Source of the DNA: Pyrenula massariospora
Taxonomy: Eukaryota > Ascomycota > Eurotiomycetes > Pyrenulales > Pyrenulaceae
Direction: 5' to 3'
NCBI GenBank assembly: GCA_021030905.1
Contig: JAGFMI010000003.1
Location: 558,001 to 622,000, forward strand
DNA length: 64,000 nucleotides
Under the pieces are notes generated by a model. That model was not told where the DNA came from. It made no database searches and worked only from the letters and a program-made list of their open reading frames with translations. Numbering within the stretch: the stretch's first letter is position 1; the number at the start of each line of letters is the position of its first letter. The position numbers were made by a program, and so were the translations under genes. Shown here piece after piece: positions 22,601 to 31,266 of the stretch.

Positions 22601-23745
22601 CAGCTGCCCATGTGGACTGCCCTAATGACCTTTGGGACCTCCTTGGTGATGTCAACGCCAGAGATAACGATGGGATTTCTTTTCTCCACAGTTGCGCACA
22701 GAAGCAAATGGCAACCGAAGCCGAAAATCTTTTGAAGCACGGAGCAGATGTTAATGTTCTTGATAAGAATGGAGAGACCCCTCTCCATCTCGCCATAAGG
22801 ACGCACTCCTCCGCGAAACGCCGGTGGACCGATCCTCGCGCTCGATCTGACGTGGTTAGTCTGTTACTTCAACATGGAGCGATAGTCAACGTTGTCTCAG
22901 CGAAGGGAATACCGCCCCTCTTGGAAGTATTGGAATCCGATTCGATGCCGTTGTTCCGAATGCTTGCGGAGCATTCAGAGACGAACTTTGCTGCTGAACG
23001 CCCTCGAGGTGGGACCGCCTTGCAAGTAGCGATCGTGGACGGCTCCTTAGAGCAGGTTGAAGTTCTGTGTGCAAATGGCGCAGATCCTAGCCAAACCGGA
23101 TTTATGTGCAGGATCAGGCCCTTGGACCTAGCTTTCATGTGTCTTACAGGGTGTTCGAGCCTTCCAGAGAAAAATGATAATCCTTCAATTGATGTCGACG
23201 AAAAGGTCTGGCCTAGTATTGGCCCTGCAGAAACTCGCCGCTTTCGTGCATTCCTAAGAGAAGATTTCGTATGCAGTCTTGGATGTGCAAATACTAGGCA
23301 ATGCCAACGCTTGCTAGATTCTTGTTGGAAGATTCTGCTTCTGATCGGTCATACCCGTATCGAGTCTCTACCCGACGAGTCTTTACGAAAACATTGGCTT
23401 GAAGTCATCAGAAAAATGCAAGAAAGGGAGAATATATCACCGAGTGGGCTGCGCGATATTCAAGGCAGCTGTGAAGATGCTCTTCTAAGCGTCAAAAATG
23501 TCCTACAAGGGCTACAACCTCATTCGGAGGTAAAGAGGGAGCCTGCAAGACAAGTCAGATCAAAGACTATCTGGATCGATCAAAAAGTCAGCTATGAAGA
23601 CAGAAGATTCGTCGGATATGGAAAAGGCAGTCACGTTCAGCAGATCTCACAGCGAAATTCAAGCTCGGCCCTTGATTGGACGGTACAACGGCGGTATGAA
23701 GCGCTTAAAAACGAGTTCATGGGCTACCGAGCGAGTGGGCAGTAG
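19621..23745 (+). CDS. NACHT-ankyrin STAND receptor (fungal NLR-like)
   Basis: A single exon encodes 1374 aa with an ATG start (MAEVLGAVAGAVGTCDVI). The N-terminal 200 residues are helical and match the fungal N-terminal domain often found on STAND proteins. The NACHT module has a Walker A GIPGCGKT at 278-285 and a Walker B-like FVCLDALDEA at 377-386, followed by LLLTSRDN (sensor region). A winged-helix-like stretch contains LVHETFEGFL. From about residue 708 to 1160 there are some twelve ankyrin repeats (GFTPLHLAAI, GLTALHIAAM, TPLHLLAD, TPIHLAAA, TPLHLAIR). The C-terminal 200 residues are not repeats. Fungal NLR-like proteins of this plan are thought to sense non-self or damage through the repeats and, in some cases, to trigger programmed cell death. 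The single-exon ORF is intact. The next gene cluster begins 1.1 kb downstream on the opposite strand. Confidence 0.93.
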   Translation: MAEVLGAVAGAVGTCDVILRATSKIIEYISDVRHASAEQERVGLEIESLQAIIAAVEGFLKSEVVSRKGFRESAPITVALQKCRDCVSSLETKFQVARAHGRFLWPLKSKAEIHKILQDIARFTNLFHWALSVNGWPFFCGTADKTSQRLEDIAQGIDRIIQLLDPGPDQSGTVPFIKGYLDSIHSALVGMGEVSEKTSAISSETYETVKRFESSMICKTAEADKKELMEWLAPGDLMEKHRHVSSVRQPGTSDRITKWKQFKKWRLSPFGGTLWCYGIPGCGKTVVFNYIAERLAEYSPGGVAVVYFDYKEVDSQSPITVVMSLIKQLCEPLYHDSSAVTAVRKLRKVCELSSRRPSMAECFELFGQVLTTCEGSFVCLDALDEASKECRSILMEELADLSRKYRLKLLLTSRDNVTLTPVPENLIRYEVMAMESDLTTYLEARIDNAKHSCLGQSALPSSQLRSEILEKIIANAQGMFLLAELQARQLETAVSVRKIRAIISNLPDKINDQYRVYIKRIQTQEQGELALRALAWTHRACRPLHIQELLEILSIEDKDEEIHPDGVPALSTLMSITGGLLKVEEVSGTVRLVHETFEGFLTAVGHEILPETNYTMLLMIARYLGFAALSVNEDADMLSFSQYIHREEIRRTHKLLGYALLHWPHYISKADSRHVELGRDILWKIANSPVLLGLIPGSELLGLPNLNAKGFTPLHLAAIFNEVQLVQSLLGDSSDRCQRPDVNQRSTEGLTALHIAAMGDHLEIAKALVNAGADIKLDDHRKRTPIYFAACQSARSTLEYLVNLCTFNSPEQVQIADLDSVSPLHTTLLNGSLDCAHVLVKAGVDIESSTSSGQSCLHYAVRYAPEATSLLLEKDGSIDKRSLLGRNALLWACCSGDALCIRQLLDHGASVMVTDSNGDTPLHLLADSTFERLQSAEYLLNSGANPDSFNDKQVTPLHCAIQTKKFQLAKLLVIKGGANVQRVNKDGKTPIHLAAAHVDCPNDLWDLLGDVNARDNDGISFLHSCAQKQMATEAENLLKHGADVNVLDKNGETPLHLAIRTHSSAKRRWTDPRARSDVVSLLLQHGAIVNVVSAKGIPPLLEVLESDSMPLFRMLAEHSETNFAAERPRGGTALQVAIVDGSLEQVEVLCANGADPSQTGFMCRIRPLDLAFMCLTGCSSLPEKNDNPSIDVDEKVWPSIGPAETRRFRAFLREDFVCSLGCANTRQCQRLLDSCWKILLLIGHTRIESLPDESLRKHWLEVIRKMQERENISPSGLRDIQGSCEDALLSVKNVLQGLQPHSEVKREPARQVRSKTIWIDQKVSYEDRRFVGYGKGSHVQQISQRNSSSALDWTVQRRYEALKNEFMGYRASGQ

Positions 23746-24896
23746 AGACTGACTGTCATGCGTTTCCCGATAAACTACATAGCAAAGAACCTCTGCCATG
23801 ATGCCTACTTATCCCTTAGCAGAAATGCATACAAAGAGATATTCAGCCAAAAGAGACTTAGCACTGACGTGAACAGCATGGATGGAGAACAACCTCATTC
23901 AACAACATTAAAGATAGGTAGACTAAGTCATTTCGATAATATAAACCTTCCTATAATAACATTATCGCCTTCATCCTAGAGAGACAAGAAACCAATGACG
24001 ATAATACCCAGGTTCCACATCTCACTACACCTACCAATGTAGCAATAGCCAGCAGAAGTCAACAGAAGTCAAAACTAGTTCAAATAAAGACGACGACGAC
24101 GATAGCGATAGCGTGAGAACTGTCACCGAGGGCGACTAGCATGCTGGAAAAGATCACACGAAAATGTTTCTGTCCAGACATATTACCGTCTTTATTGTGG
24201 AAATTGGTGACAGCGCCTCACAAGGTTATGGAGGATCCACGCTTTCAGATTCCTAACAGATAACCTGATCTGATAGAGCCCGATAAGTAAGGCGGCAGAA
24301 ATCGAACCGGATATGCCTCTTTGCAGATGTATGCCTACCTAACGAGAACTTTCAGCACAGATATAGAGTCTTAGCATTACCTTCATACAGTTTCACATAG
24401 ACTGTGGCGTTCGCGTCTCTCACTAATAGCCAACTCGCGGTCGAAGGGTTGCGTTCTCTGGAGTGACGAATTGTATCTACTGCCAGCACCTTGAAGTCCA
24501 CAAATATGATGCGATCTAGCATATGTATATAGGTAATTAGACCTACCGTCAAGTGCTTCGAATGTGTGAAGAGATATAATTGCTGGATGAGTTGGTCTAA
24601 CATCTTTGATATTCTGACATCGCCGTACAGAATTGAGAACTTAGTTTTTGAACGACATGGCCGAGAATGACTTGTTACCTGATGATGTTGGATTTTAGAG
24701 ACTTGTGGGGCTTAATACATTGGCAACTCGGCTCGCTCACTTGTTTCATTCTAGTCTAGTCTAAGTTATATATTGAGGATCTATATGGTAAGACGTGTTC
24801 TCCTGATGACAACAGACAGTATATGTCAACTGACCGACAAGTAATACATCGGGACTTGTCATCATGTTTTACTGTTCTTACTATTACCGTTATCAT
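23746..24896. other. Intergenic between convergent genes
   Basis: These 1.15 kb separate the 3' ends of the receptor and the desaturase genes. The stretch is AT-richer than its neighbours, with a short GAC/GAT-type run near 24090. I see no gene in it. Confidence 0.4.
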
Positions 24897-26268
24897 TCAT
24901 TGAGGCATGCTGCCAGCCCAAGTAGTTAAAACTTCGCCCTCGCCTAGTTTTCGTGGCTTCTCTCCTCTCCCATGGAGATTCCGGAACAAGAAAACTCCCG
25001 ATCCCTCCATACCTGGACTTTCTTCCACAAACTGACAGTCTCGTTGATTGTTCCAAAAAGCCTTGAGAAGGGGCGTTTCTCTGTCTTCATAATAATGCTT
25101 TCCCATGACTTTTTTCACTGCCTCCGTCGCTTCTTGAGCATGGTAGAACGGGATTGAGGATACGAGGTGGTGGATTACATGAGTTCCCACGATGTTATGA
25201 AAGATATGGGTATCAACAAATCCAAAGTCTCGATCGATGGTGGCTGCAGCACCACGTGCAAAGGTCCACTGAGAGTGAGTATAATGTGGAAGCCGACCAT
25301 CTGTATGTTGAAGGAAGGTTATGAGGACTGTTCATACGATGTCAGTGAGTCTCTTTGATGACATCTGCTCGCTGAGTCACCCAACGTCAAGACGTACCTA
25401 TCCAATGATTTAACCAAAGATATGGCACACCATAATATAATAGCATCGTTTGCCACCCAAAGGTCTTTACACCCAGGAAAAGCAAGCTTACCATCAGCAA
25501 TAATCCAACATCGCTGAGGAAAATTGATTGAAGCTCGGATGCTTTGAAGATGGCGCTGTCCCCTCCAAACCAGTAGTGACTGTAGTAAGGAAATCCATGT
25601 CGATCCTTCTGCCCACTTAGATTATCAAGCATGTATAGGGGCCACCCAAAGAACTGATGGAGAAGGCATTGCCATAAGGTAACAATGGGGGCATCTTCTG
25701 ACACACTTTCCACGGTCATAGGATCAGCATCATGCCCCAAATTGTGCTTCACCCAGTACTCCCTGCTATGAGGTACAAAGACTGTATCGCGTTGCAAGTC
25801 TCCCGTCGCTTTGTGATGATGAGAGTGTGTTATCTTCCAGCTGTAGTATGGAACCAGAAGAGATGAGTGTAGCAGAAAGCCTACGGTATTGTTCAACGTT
25901 TTGCTCTTGCTGAAAGCGCCATGGCCACATTCGTGGGCAAGGATCCAGATTCCAGTCATGATCATTCCTGCCCCCATAGTGTATAGCCCATAAGCAGCAG
26001 CGCGGATGTATGAGGACGGTAACATTGGCGTGTAGCTATAGGTTACATACATCAGGCCCCCAAGGTAGAGGTAGTCTCGCACAACATATGCCAGACCTCG
26101 AGGGATAGAAGGCTTGAAGCAGTGAGCCGGAATAGCGTCGTAAATCTGCTTCATCGTAAAATCAGGCACGTCGAATGTGTTTCCATGAAGATCGATGTGC
26201 TTCGCAGGGGAAATGATATCAGTTCGGTTCCCCATGCTGTTCTCCGTCTGCGTGGTCTCGGTTGCCAT
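24897..26268 (-). CDS. Delta12 fatty-acid desaturase (FAD2-like)
   Basis: Two exons (26268-25398 and 25327-24897) with a 70-nt intron encode 433 aa. The start is the ATG giving MATETTQTENSM; the reading frame continues upstream, but that part crosses a TTTTAG splice-like signal. The three histidine boxes are HECGH (112-116), HSHHH (148-152) and HVIHH (340-344). FDVPDFTMKQIYDAIPAHCF and SIPFYHAQEATEAVKKV are typical of fungal oleate Delta12 desaturases, and four hydrophobic segments place it in the ER membrane. The reaction adds a cis-12 double bond to oleoyl lipid, usually on phospholipid, giving linoleoyl lipid. A primary-metabolism desaturase normally stands alone. Here it sits back to back with a FAD enzyme resembling linoleate isomerase, so it may be a pathway-specific paralogue. 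Finding another Delta12 gene elsewhere in the genome would support that. Confidence 0.93.
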
Positions 26269-27234
26269 GGTTAACCTTTCTTCGATTTTGAGAATGCCTA
26301 AAATATGGAACAAAGCTGTGAAAGAAATGATAGTACATATTCACCTCTGTTCGCTAACTTTTGAGCCATATATCTTTCGCGAATGAGCCTGGCATGGCCA
26401 CCGGTTCCCATCCGTATCAGCTTACGTTCCGAAAGCGCGGCACAGATCACAACGGTGCTTTTGATAAGCCTATAGCTATGCATTATGGGAATATAAGCCT
26501 CGCTGTCGATCGATATCGGCGACTCCGCGACCATCTAGTGGGGATCAATATTCACATGTCGGAATCCAGTCGTAAGTCCAGCCCACGATCGGCATTTCAC
26601 GTGGAGGTTGATAGTCATGGGAAAGGAGCGTCCTATTGAAGATCAAAGCTTATTCAGCACTTCTCGCCTGCCAGGGTCCAGGTCTTTTTTTGGTTGACCA
26701 TACTTATTTGGAATAAACTAAAGTTCCACAGCATATCGGCAACTTGGCATGCATTGCAGCTGAGCTGTAGGAGCAGGTCATTTTCATTGCTACTGGTTGA
26801 CCATGGGATCAGGGTCCAACATACTCGGACTATTTGGGTAATATCTGGTCAGCGGTGCTAAGTGCCGTCGGCAATCGGCAACGAGGAGAACTTCTCTTTT
26901 CTAAAAGGATTCCGCGTCTAGACGTACTTAGCGTGCGTGGGTAATACCCTGTAAAGTAATAACGTAACCACCGTTGTAAGAATTCTAGAATAGACTAGCG
27001 TTGCCGAAAAAAAGTACCTTTAAATCTGAATAAGGCAGCCACTTCAGGGCCAGGCCCAGAGCGCCAGCGAAGCGCATCGGATACTCTAAGCCTCGTGCAT
27101 GATATGATGATGTGACTTGGTTTCCAACCCTTCCTAAGCTTTATTTGAAACTGCGTCTGCTATTCAGATATCCTCTGCACCAGATTATCCCCTTGAGTAA
27201 GGTCTCGTTAACATACTTTCGAAAGAATTACCTC
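26269..27234. promoter_or_regulatory. Bidirectional promoter region, desaturase / FAD enzyme
   Basis: These 966 bases lie between two divergent start codons and presumably co-regulate the pair. Around 26873-26882 there is a repeated CGGCAA (GTCGGCAATCGGCAAC). I cannot assign a known factor site. Short frames here have no protein features. Confidence 0.4.
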
Positions 27235-28857
27235 ATGAAGAACCTTCTCCTTCAAGTCGTACGTGCCCTGGGCATTTCATCATACATTCATGCCAGCGAG
27301 CCTCCTGTGTGCATTGTAGGGGCCGGGCCCGCAGGATTGGCTACCGCTGTGCAACTCGAATCGATGGGAAGGCGTACAGTGACTTTCGACAAAAAGGATG
27401 CCGTAGGAGGGAAGTGTCAAGCATTCTATCAAAGGCATGTACCCTTACAACTTTTAAATCCTTATTGATTGACTTGTTGCAACGGTAGTGGTGGATTCAG
27501 TCCGCTAGGGGCTCTCTGGTTCTCACCGCCAACATACAGAGAATTCGTCAAGATCGTCAACAAAAGTGGTGTTACATCCATCCCATTCAATTTGGGCGAA
27601 AAGTTCCAGTACAACACTACTGATGGGTCTCTATGGGCGAGACCAGCACCTCCTCCAGGTTTCAATGTTTTATTCATGCAAGAAGTCCGTAGATACACGA
27701 ATTGGTGGAACGAAAACTTTTACCTTTTCAATACAGCTGTGAGCTACAGGGTAAATACTTTCTCTGTCATTGAGAGTTTTGGCTGATGTGACTTTTAGTA
27801 TGGGATCCCCGAAGAGTTCACGGTCACTGCAGCCGTCTGGTTAGCAAAGCACCGGTATAAAGTCCTTCAAACACTGTTCATACAGACCATGGTGGCGTTT
27901 GGATACGGAGACTACAGACAAGTGCCTATTGTAAGCAATAATTTGCCTTTTAGATTCGTTGACTCGAATCACTCACTCAGCCATCCTAGATATACATACT
28001 TCAGTATTTGACGCCTGATATGACTGTAGAGCTGCTTAAAGTGCAACAGAGAAGGGAGGTGCCTCTTGTCGGTGAGTTTTCCGAGAACTGGATCAAACTA
28101 CTAGGCAATTGACCCAAAGCAATTAGACTTCCACGACGTGCTCGCTCGATACGCACAAAACTTCATCTCGGGCCCGATCCACCTGAGTACTTCAATCACA
28201 CAGATAGACCGAAGTGTTGACCACCCGATCATCAAGTTCTTTAGTTCAAGTGAAGGTGAGCATCAGGAGAAAGCTCAGCCATGCTCCGCAGTAGTCGTGG
28301 CCTTTCCACCGAGTCTGTCCGCTCTCGAAGCTGCCGGCTTAGATCTCACCGAGGATGAACGTCAAGTCTTTACTTCTGTCGTCGTCCACTCCTTCTACTC
28401 CGGTGCAGTGCGCATTAAAACGCCGAACACAGTAGTGTTGGGGCCCGAAAGCTCTCATCCAATGTTTCCTGATGAGCCCAATGGTGACCCACTCATTGCA
28501 GTTAAAATGCACAAGGATCTCGACATCGCTCTCACGTCTTCTTGGGCTCCAATTGATGGAAACATGACAAGAGGCGAAGTTTACTCCCGTCTTAAAACCA
28601 CACTCTCGAAATTCAATAGGGATCCTAGAAACAAAGAGTCAGTGAGTGTCCCTATCACGGACGATGACGTTTTGGTGTTCCAGGAAAATGACTACTTCCC
28701 TCACTTTGATGAGCATACACTGGCCATGGGGTATTATAAGAAATTTGACATGTTGCAAGGGAAGAAAAATACCTATTATGCAAGTGGATTCAACAAGTTT
28801 GAGCTGGTTGAATATGCAATTCAGGCGGGTCAGGACGTTGCTAGAACGTACTTTTAG
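27235..28857 (+). CDS. FAD-dependent oxidoreductase resembling polyenoic fatty-acid isomerase
   Basis: Five exons (27235-27434, 27489-27750, 27799-27930, 27990-28071, 28127-28857) encode 468 aa with all phases closing. Intron 1 (54 nt) uses a GC donor (AG|GCATGT); no GT donor gives the right phase. The N-terminus (MKNLLLQVVRALGISS) may be a short anchor. The Rossmann motif VGAGPAGL (GxGxxG at 29-34) is followed by VGGKCQAFY. Later landmarks are AFGYGDYRQVPI, ILQYLTPDM, and near the end NDYFPHFDEHT, MLQGKKNTYYASGFNKFELVE. The same order and spacing (AFGYG-x-VP, YFPH, GRRNTFYAG-like, C-terminal helix) is, as I recall, that of the Cutibacterium (Propionibacterium) acnes linoleate isomerase family, which moves a double bond to make conjugated linoleate. 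Fungal relatives are often labelled beta-cyclopiazonate dehydrogenase. Substrate assignment is inference, supported by the adjoining Delta12 desaturase. Confidence 0.8.
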
Positions 28858-29091
28858 TCTACTCCTTTAAGTATACATAAGTGCCTTCACAACTCTCTGA
28901 GTACTTTGTATTTGAGATTTGACATGGTTCTTTCTGTAAACTTTGTCTTCTACTAAAGCTTCATTGAAGGCGTAGTGTTAGCACATCTCATCGTACTGCA
29001 ACTGCTATCTTCGTGATCTATTACCTATGAAGTTACTCCGGTCTACTCTATATACAGCACATACTTTCCACATGCTATTACACGTGTTTCT

Positions 29092-30183
29092 CTAAAGCTT
29101 CGATAGAATTAGCGGGCGCCTTGGTATGAAAGGTTCGGGCGGAGGCTCACGTTTCTCTTCTGTCAAAGCCTTAACCAACCACTTGGCTGCTTCTTCGTAG
29201 ATGGGTTCACACTTCGCTTCCCTGCTTTTTTTCTTTTGAGGTTTCTGGCCAAAATGATGAGTGAACCCGTGGGCACACCCTCTCGCTAATGTCCACTTGT
29301 ACGTTCCTTCCTCAAAGTCCTCCTCTTGGTTCTCCAATCCGCCAAGACCTGCAAGCTCATGGATCATCTTCTGGCTTTCCAGTCTCAACATATCCCACTG
29401 CGCTCCGATTACATAGATCCAGGGTGGGAGATCTTCTTTTCTTGCATAGCAGGGGCTTAGCAAAGGGTCACGGCGGTCTTGGCCTGGTGAGACATATCCC
29501 CAGTCAAACCAATAACTCGAGAACTCCAGCTGATCTTTCGGACCACCCTTGTAGGGGCGATTATCCAGCTTTTCCTGGGGAGGGTGGCTCCAATCCACAA
29601 TCGGGTAAAAAGTCAACGCTGCCTTTATTTGACCATTGAGACTGGGCAATTGGCTCGCACACAAAGCCAGATTGGCCCCTGCGCTAAAGCCTCCAAACAC
29701 GACGTGATTTGTATTGATGGGCAAGCTGGTATCGGCAAGAACAGCGGCGGCAAGCTCGGCAATATCACAGACTGCAACTGGGAATGGATATAGAGGCGCT
29801 TTAGAGTAGTCCAGAGACACTATGAGCATACCGGTGCGCTTTGCCCACATGCTGCAGAACTCGTCGTCACTTTGCGGATCGCCAACTGCAAATCCACCGC
29901 CATGGACATTCAAGTACAGCGGTAGTAAGTTTTCTGTTCTATAATCCGGTGGGTAAAAAATCCGAACTTGGAGAGCTGGGCGACAAGGATAGCGCTTCGT
30001 GAGGGTGGGGCGTAGAGACGGCGGCGGACGGTGGATAATCCTGTCAACTGCAAACAGGATTGATGCGAGAATCTTGAGCGTCCAGAGCTTGATGAAGCAG
30101 CTTAAGCGATGTGGGAATGGAAGGCGGATTTTCAGAAGGGGAGGGCTACCCTCTTGCTGGACAGCAATTAAAGTCTCAGACAT
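29092..30183 (-). CDS. HSL-family alpha/beta hydrolase (lipase/esterase), membrane-anchored
   Basis: A single exon of 363 aa starts with ATG. It shows the hormone-sensitive-lipase-type oxyanion motif HGGG at 94-97 (NVHGGGFAVGDP), the nucleophile elbow GFSAGAN with Ser167, and a late His305 in RGCAHGFTHHF. The acid is probably an Asp in the segment PPWIYVIGAQWDML. Residues about 27-50 (FIKLWTLKILASILFAVDRII) form one hydrophobic helix, so the enzyme is probably tethered to a membrane or lipid droplet. Family members hydrolyse acyl esters. Here it could free linoleate from lipid for the FAD isomerase, or deacylate a product. It lies tail to tail (234 bp) with the FAD gene and back to back with the exporter. 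Confidence 0.88.
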   Translation of the reverse strand: MSETLIAVQQEGSPPLLKIRLPFPHRLSCFIKLWTLKILASILFAVDRIIHRPPPSLRPTLTKRYPCRPALQVRIFYPPDYRTENLLPLYLNVHGGGFAVGDPQSDDEFCSMWAKRTGMLIVSLDYSKAPLYPFPVAVCDIAELAAAVLADTSLPINTNHVVFGGFSAGANLALCASQLPSLNGQIKAALTFYPIVDWSHPPQEKLDNRPYKGGPKDQLEFSSYWFDWGYVSPGQDRRDPLLSPCYARKEDLPPWIYVIGAQWDMLRLESQKMIHELAGLGGLENQEEDFEEGTYKWTLARGCAHGFTHHFGQKPQKKKSREAKCEPIYEEAAKWLVKALTEEKREPPPEPFIPRRPLILSKL

Positions 30184-31266
30184 CTTATGGATCTGATCTA
30201 ATGGGCAAAGACAAGTTGGCCATGAACACAGAAAAGCGTACTTTGAGAAGTACGTGGAACACTCTTCCGGGTTGTCAACGTTGACAATGATCCTTTACTT
30301 GGCCCTGAAAAGCTCGGAATTTGTTAGGAGAAATTCACGGTTCAATCGGAGACTGGAGCGGCTTGGCATTCCTGTTTTCTTTTTCCGTTTCTTTTTTTCG
30401 TGAAGGCAGTGATACCATGTACTGTATCTAGGCTAATGCTTACCTCGGCAACCAGCCGTGTCTGTGGCCCCTTGGCAGGCGAGCCTCGGGGCTAATAATT
30501 GAGGTGTGTTCTCTCAGCCTCTGTGGGCGGCACACTGAACCGCTTTACAATCAGTCAGCCTGTTCGGTTCCATTACGAATGCCACGGTATATGGCATGTG
30601 ACGGCACACACCATGAAGCGGCAAAGATGGGTGGTCTCGACTGATCGAAATGCTGACGGACTAATCAGATGAACTTAACAAGCATTGACTCAAGGACGTA
30701 CTCCCCCAGGAACGCCAAGGCAATGCAACAAGGATCGCGATAACTGCACCTTCGGGCCCTTCCTTTGGCTTGGCAGACTAATGGTGTGTAGCACAAAGTT
30801 TACAGCTTACATAAAGTTCAGGTATTGCCCACAAAGAGATCGAAAGCTGCATTCTGACCGGAGCCGTTTCCTTAATTTGTGCAGCGCCGCATGACGAAAA
30901 TATCGTCTGCTTACCAGCCAGTCCCAAACATATGCAACGCTGCCTTAAGGCTTTTTGCTTTTACACTAATGATGTAAGATTAGTTGTCGGTATTATTGCT
31001 TGCAGCCCACGGGACTTCGCTAGTGCCTCCCGGACTTTGGCGTGTCGAAATCAATCATTCCTTCTACACCTACTCATTGTGGCGACTTCAGCACATGGTC
31101 CAAGCCTTACAGTCTCTTCGTTACCAATTGTCGTCGCTCATCTGCACGTTTTCCATATCCGACAGAGGTATAAACAATTGGAGGCTTTCAGTAACTTTGA
31201 TTTCTTTCCCACTTCAAGTCTTGCTCAAGTCTTGCGACGGTTGGACTGAAAAGATTTCTGTTGGTT
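30184..31266. promoter_or_regulatory. Bidirectional promoter region, hydrolase / exporter, with inverted repeat
   Basis: These 1.08 kb lie between divergent starts. At 30580-30596 there is a perfect short inverted repeat, TGCCA-N7-TGGCA, a plausible site for a dimeric regulator. CGGCA/TGCCG-type words recur nearby and also in the other divergent region of this cluster. I cannot match them to a known factor. Confidence 0.35.

Noticed and set aside
27112-27234. Upstream extension of the FAD gene
   Set aside because: The frame is open, but its first codon is GTG and no ATG precedes 27235, so the extension is probably leader.
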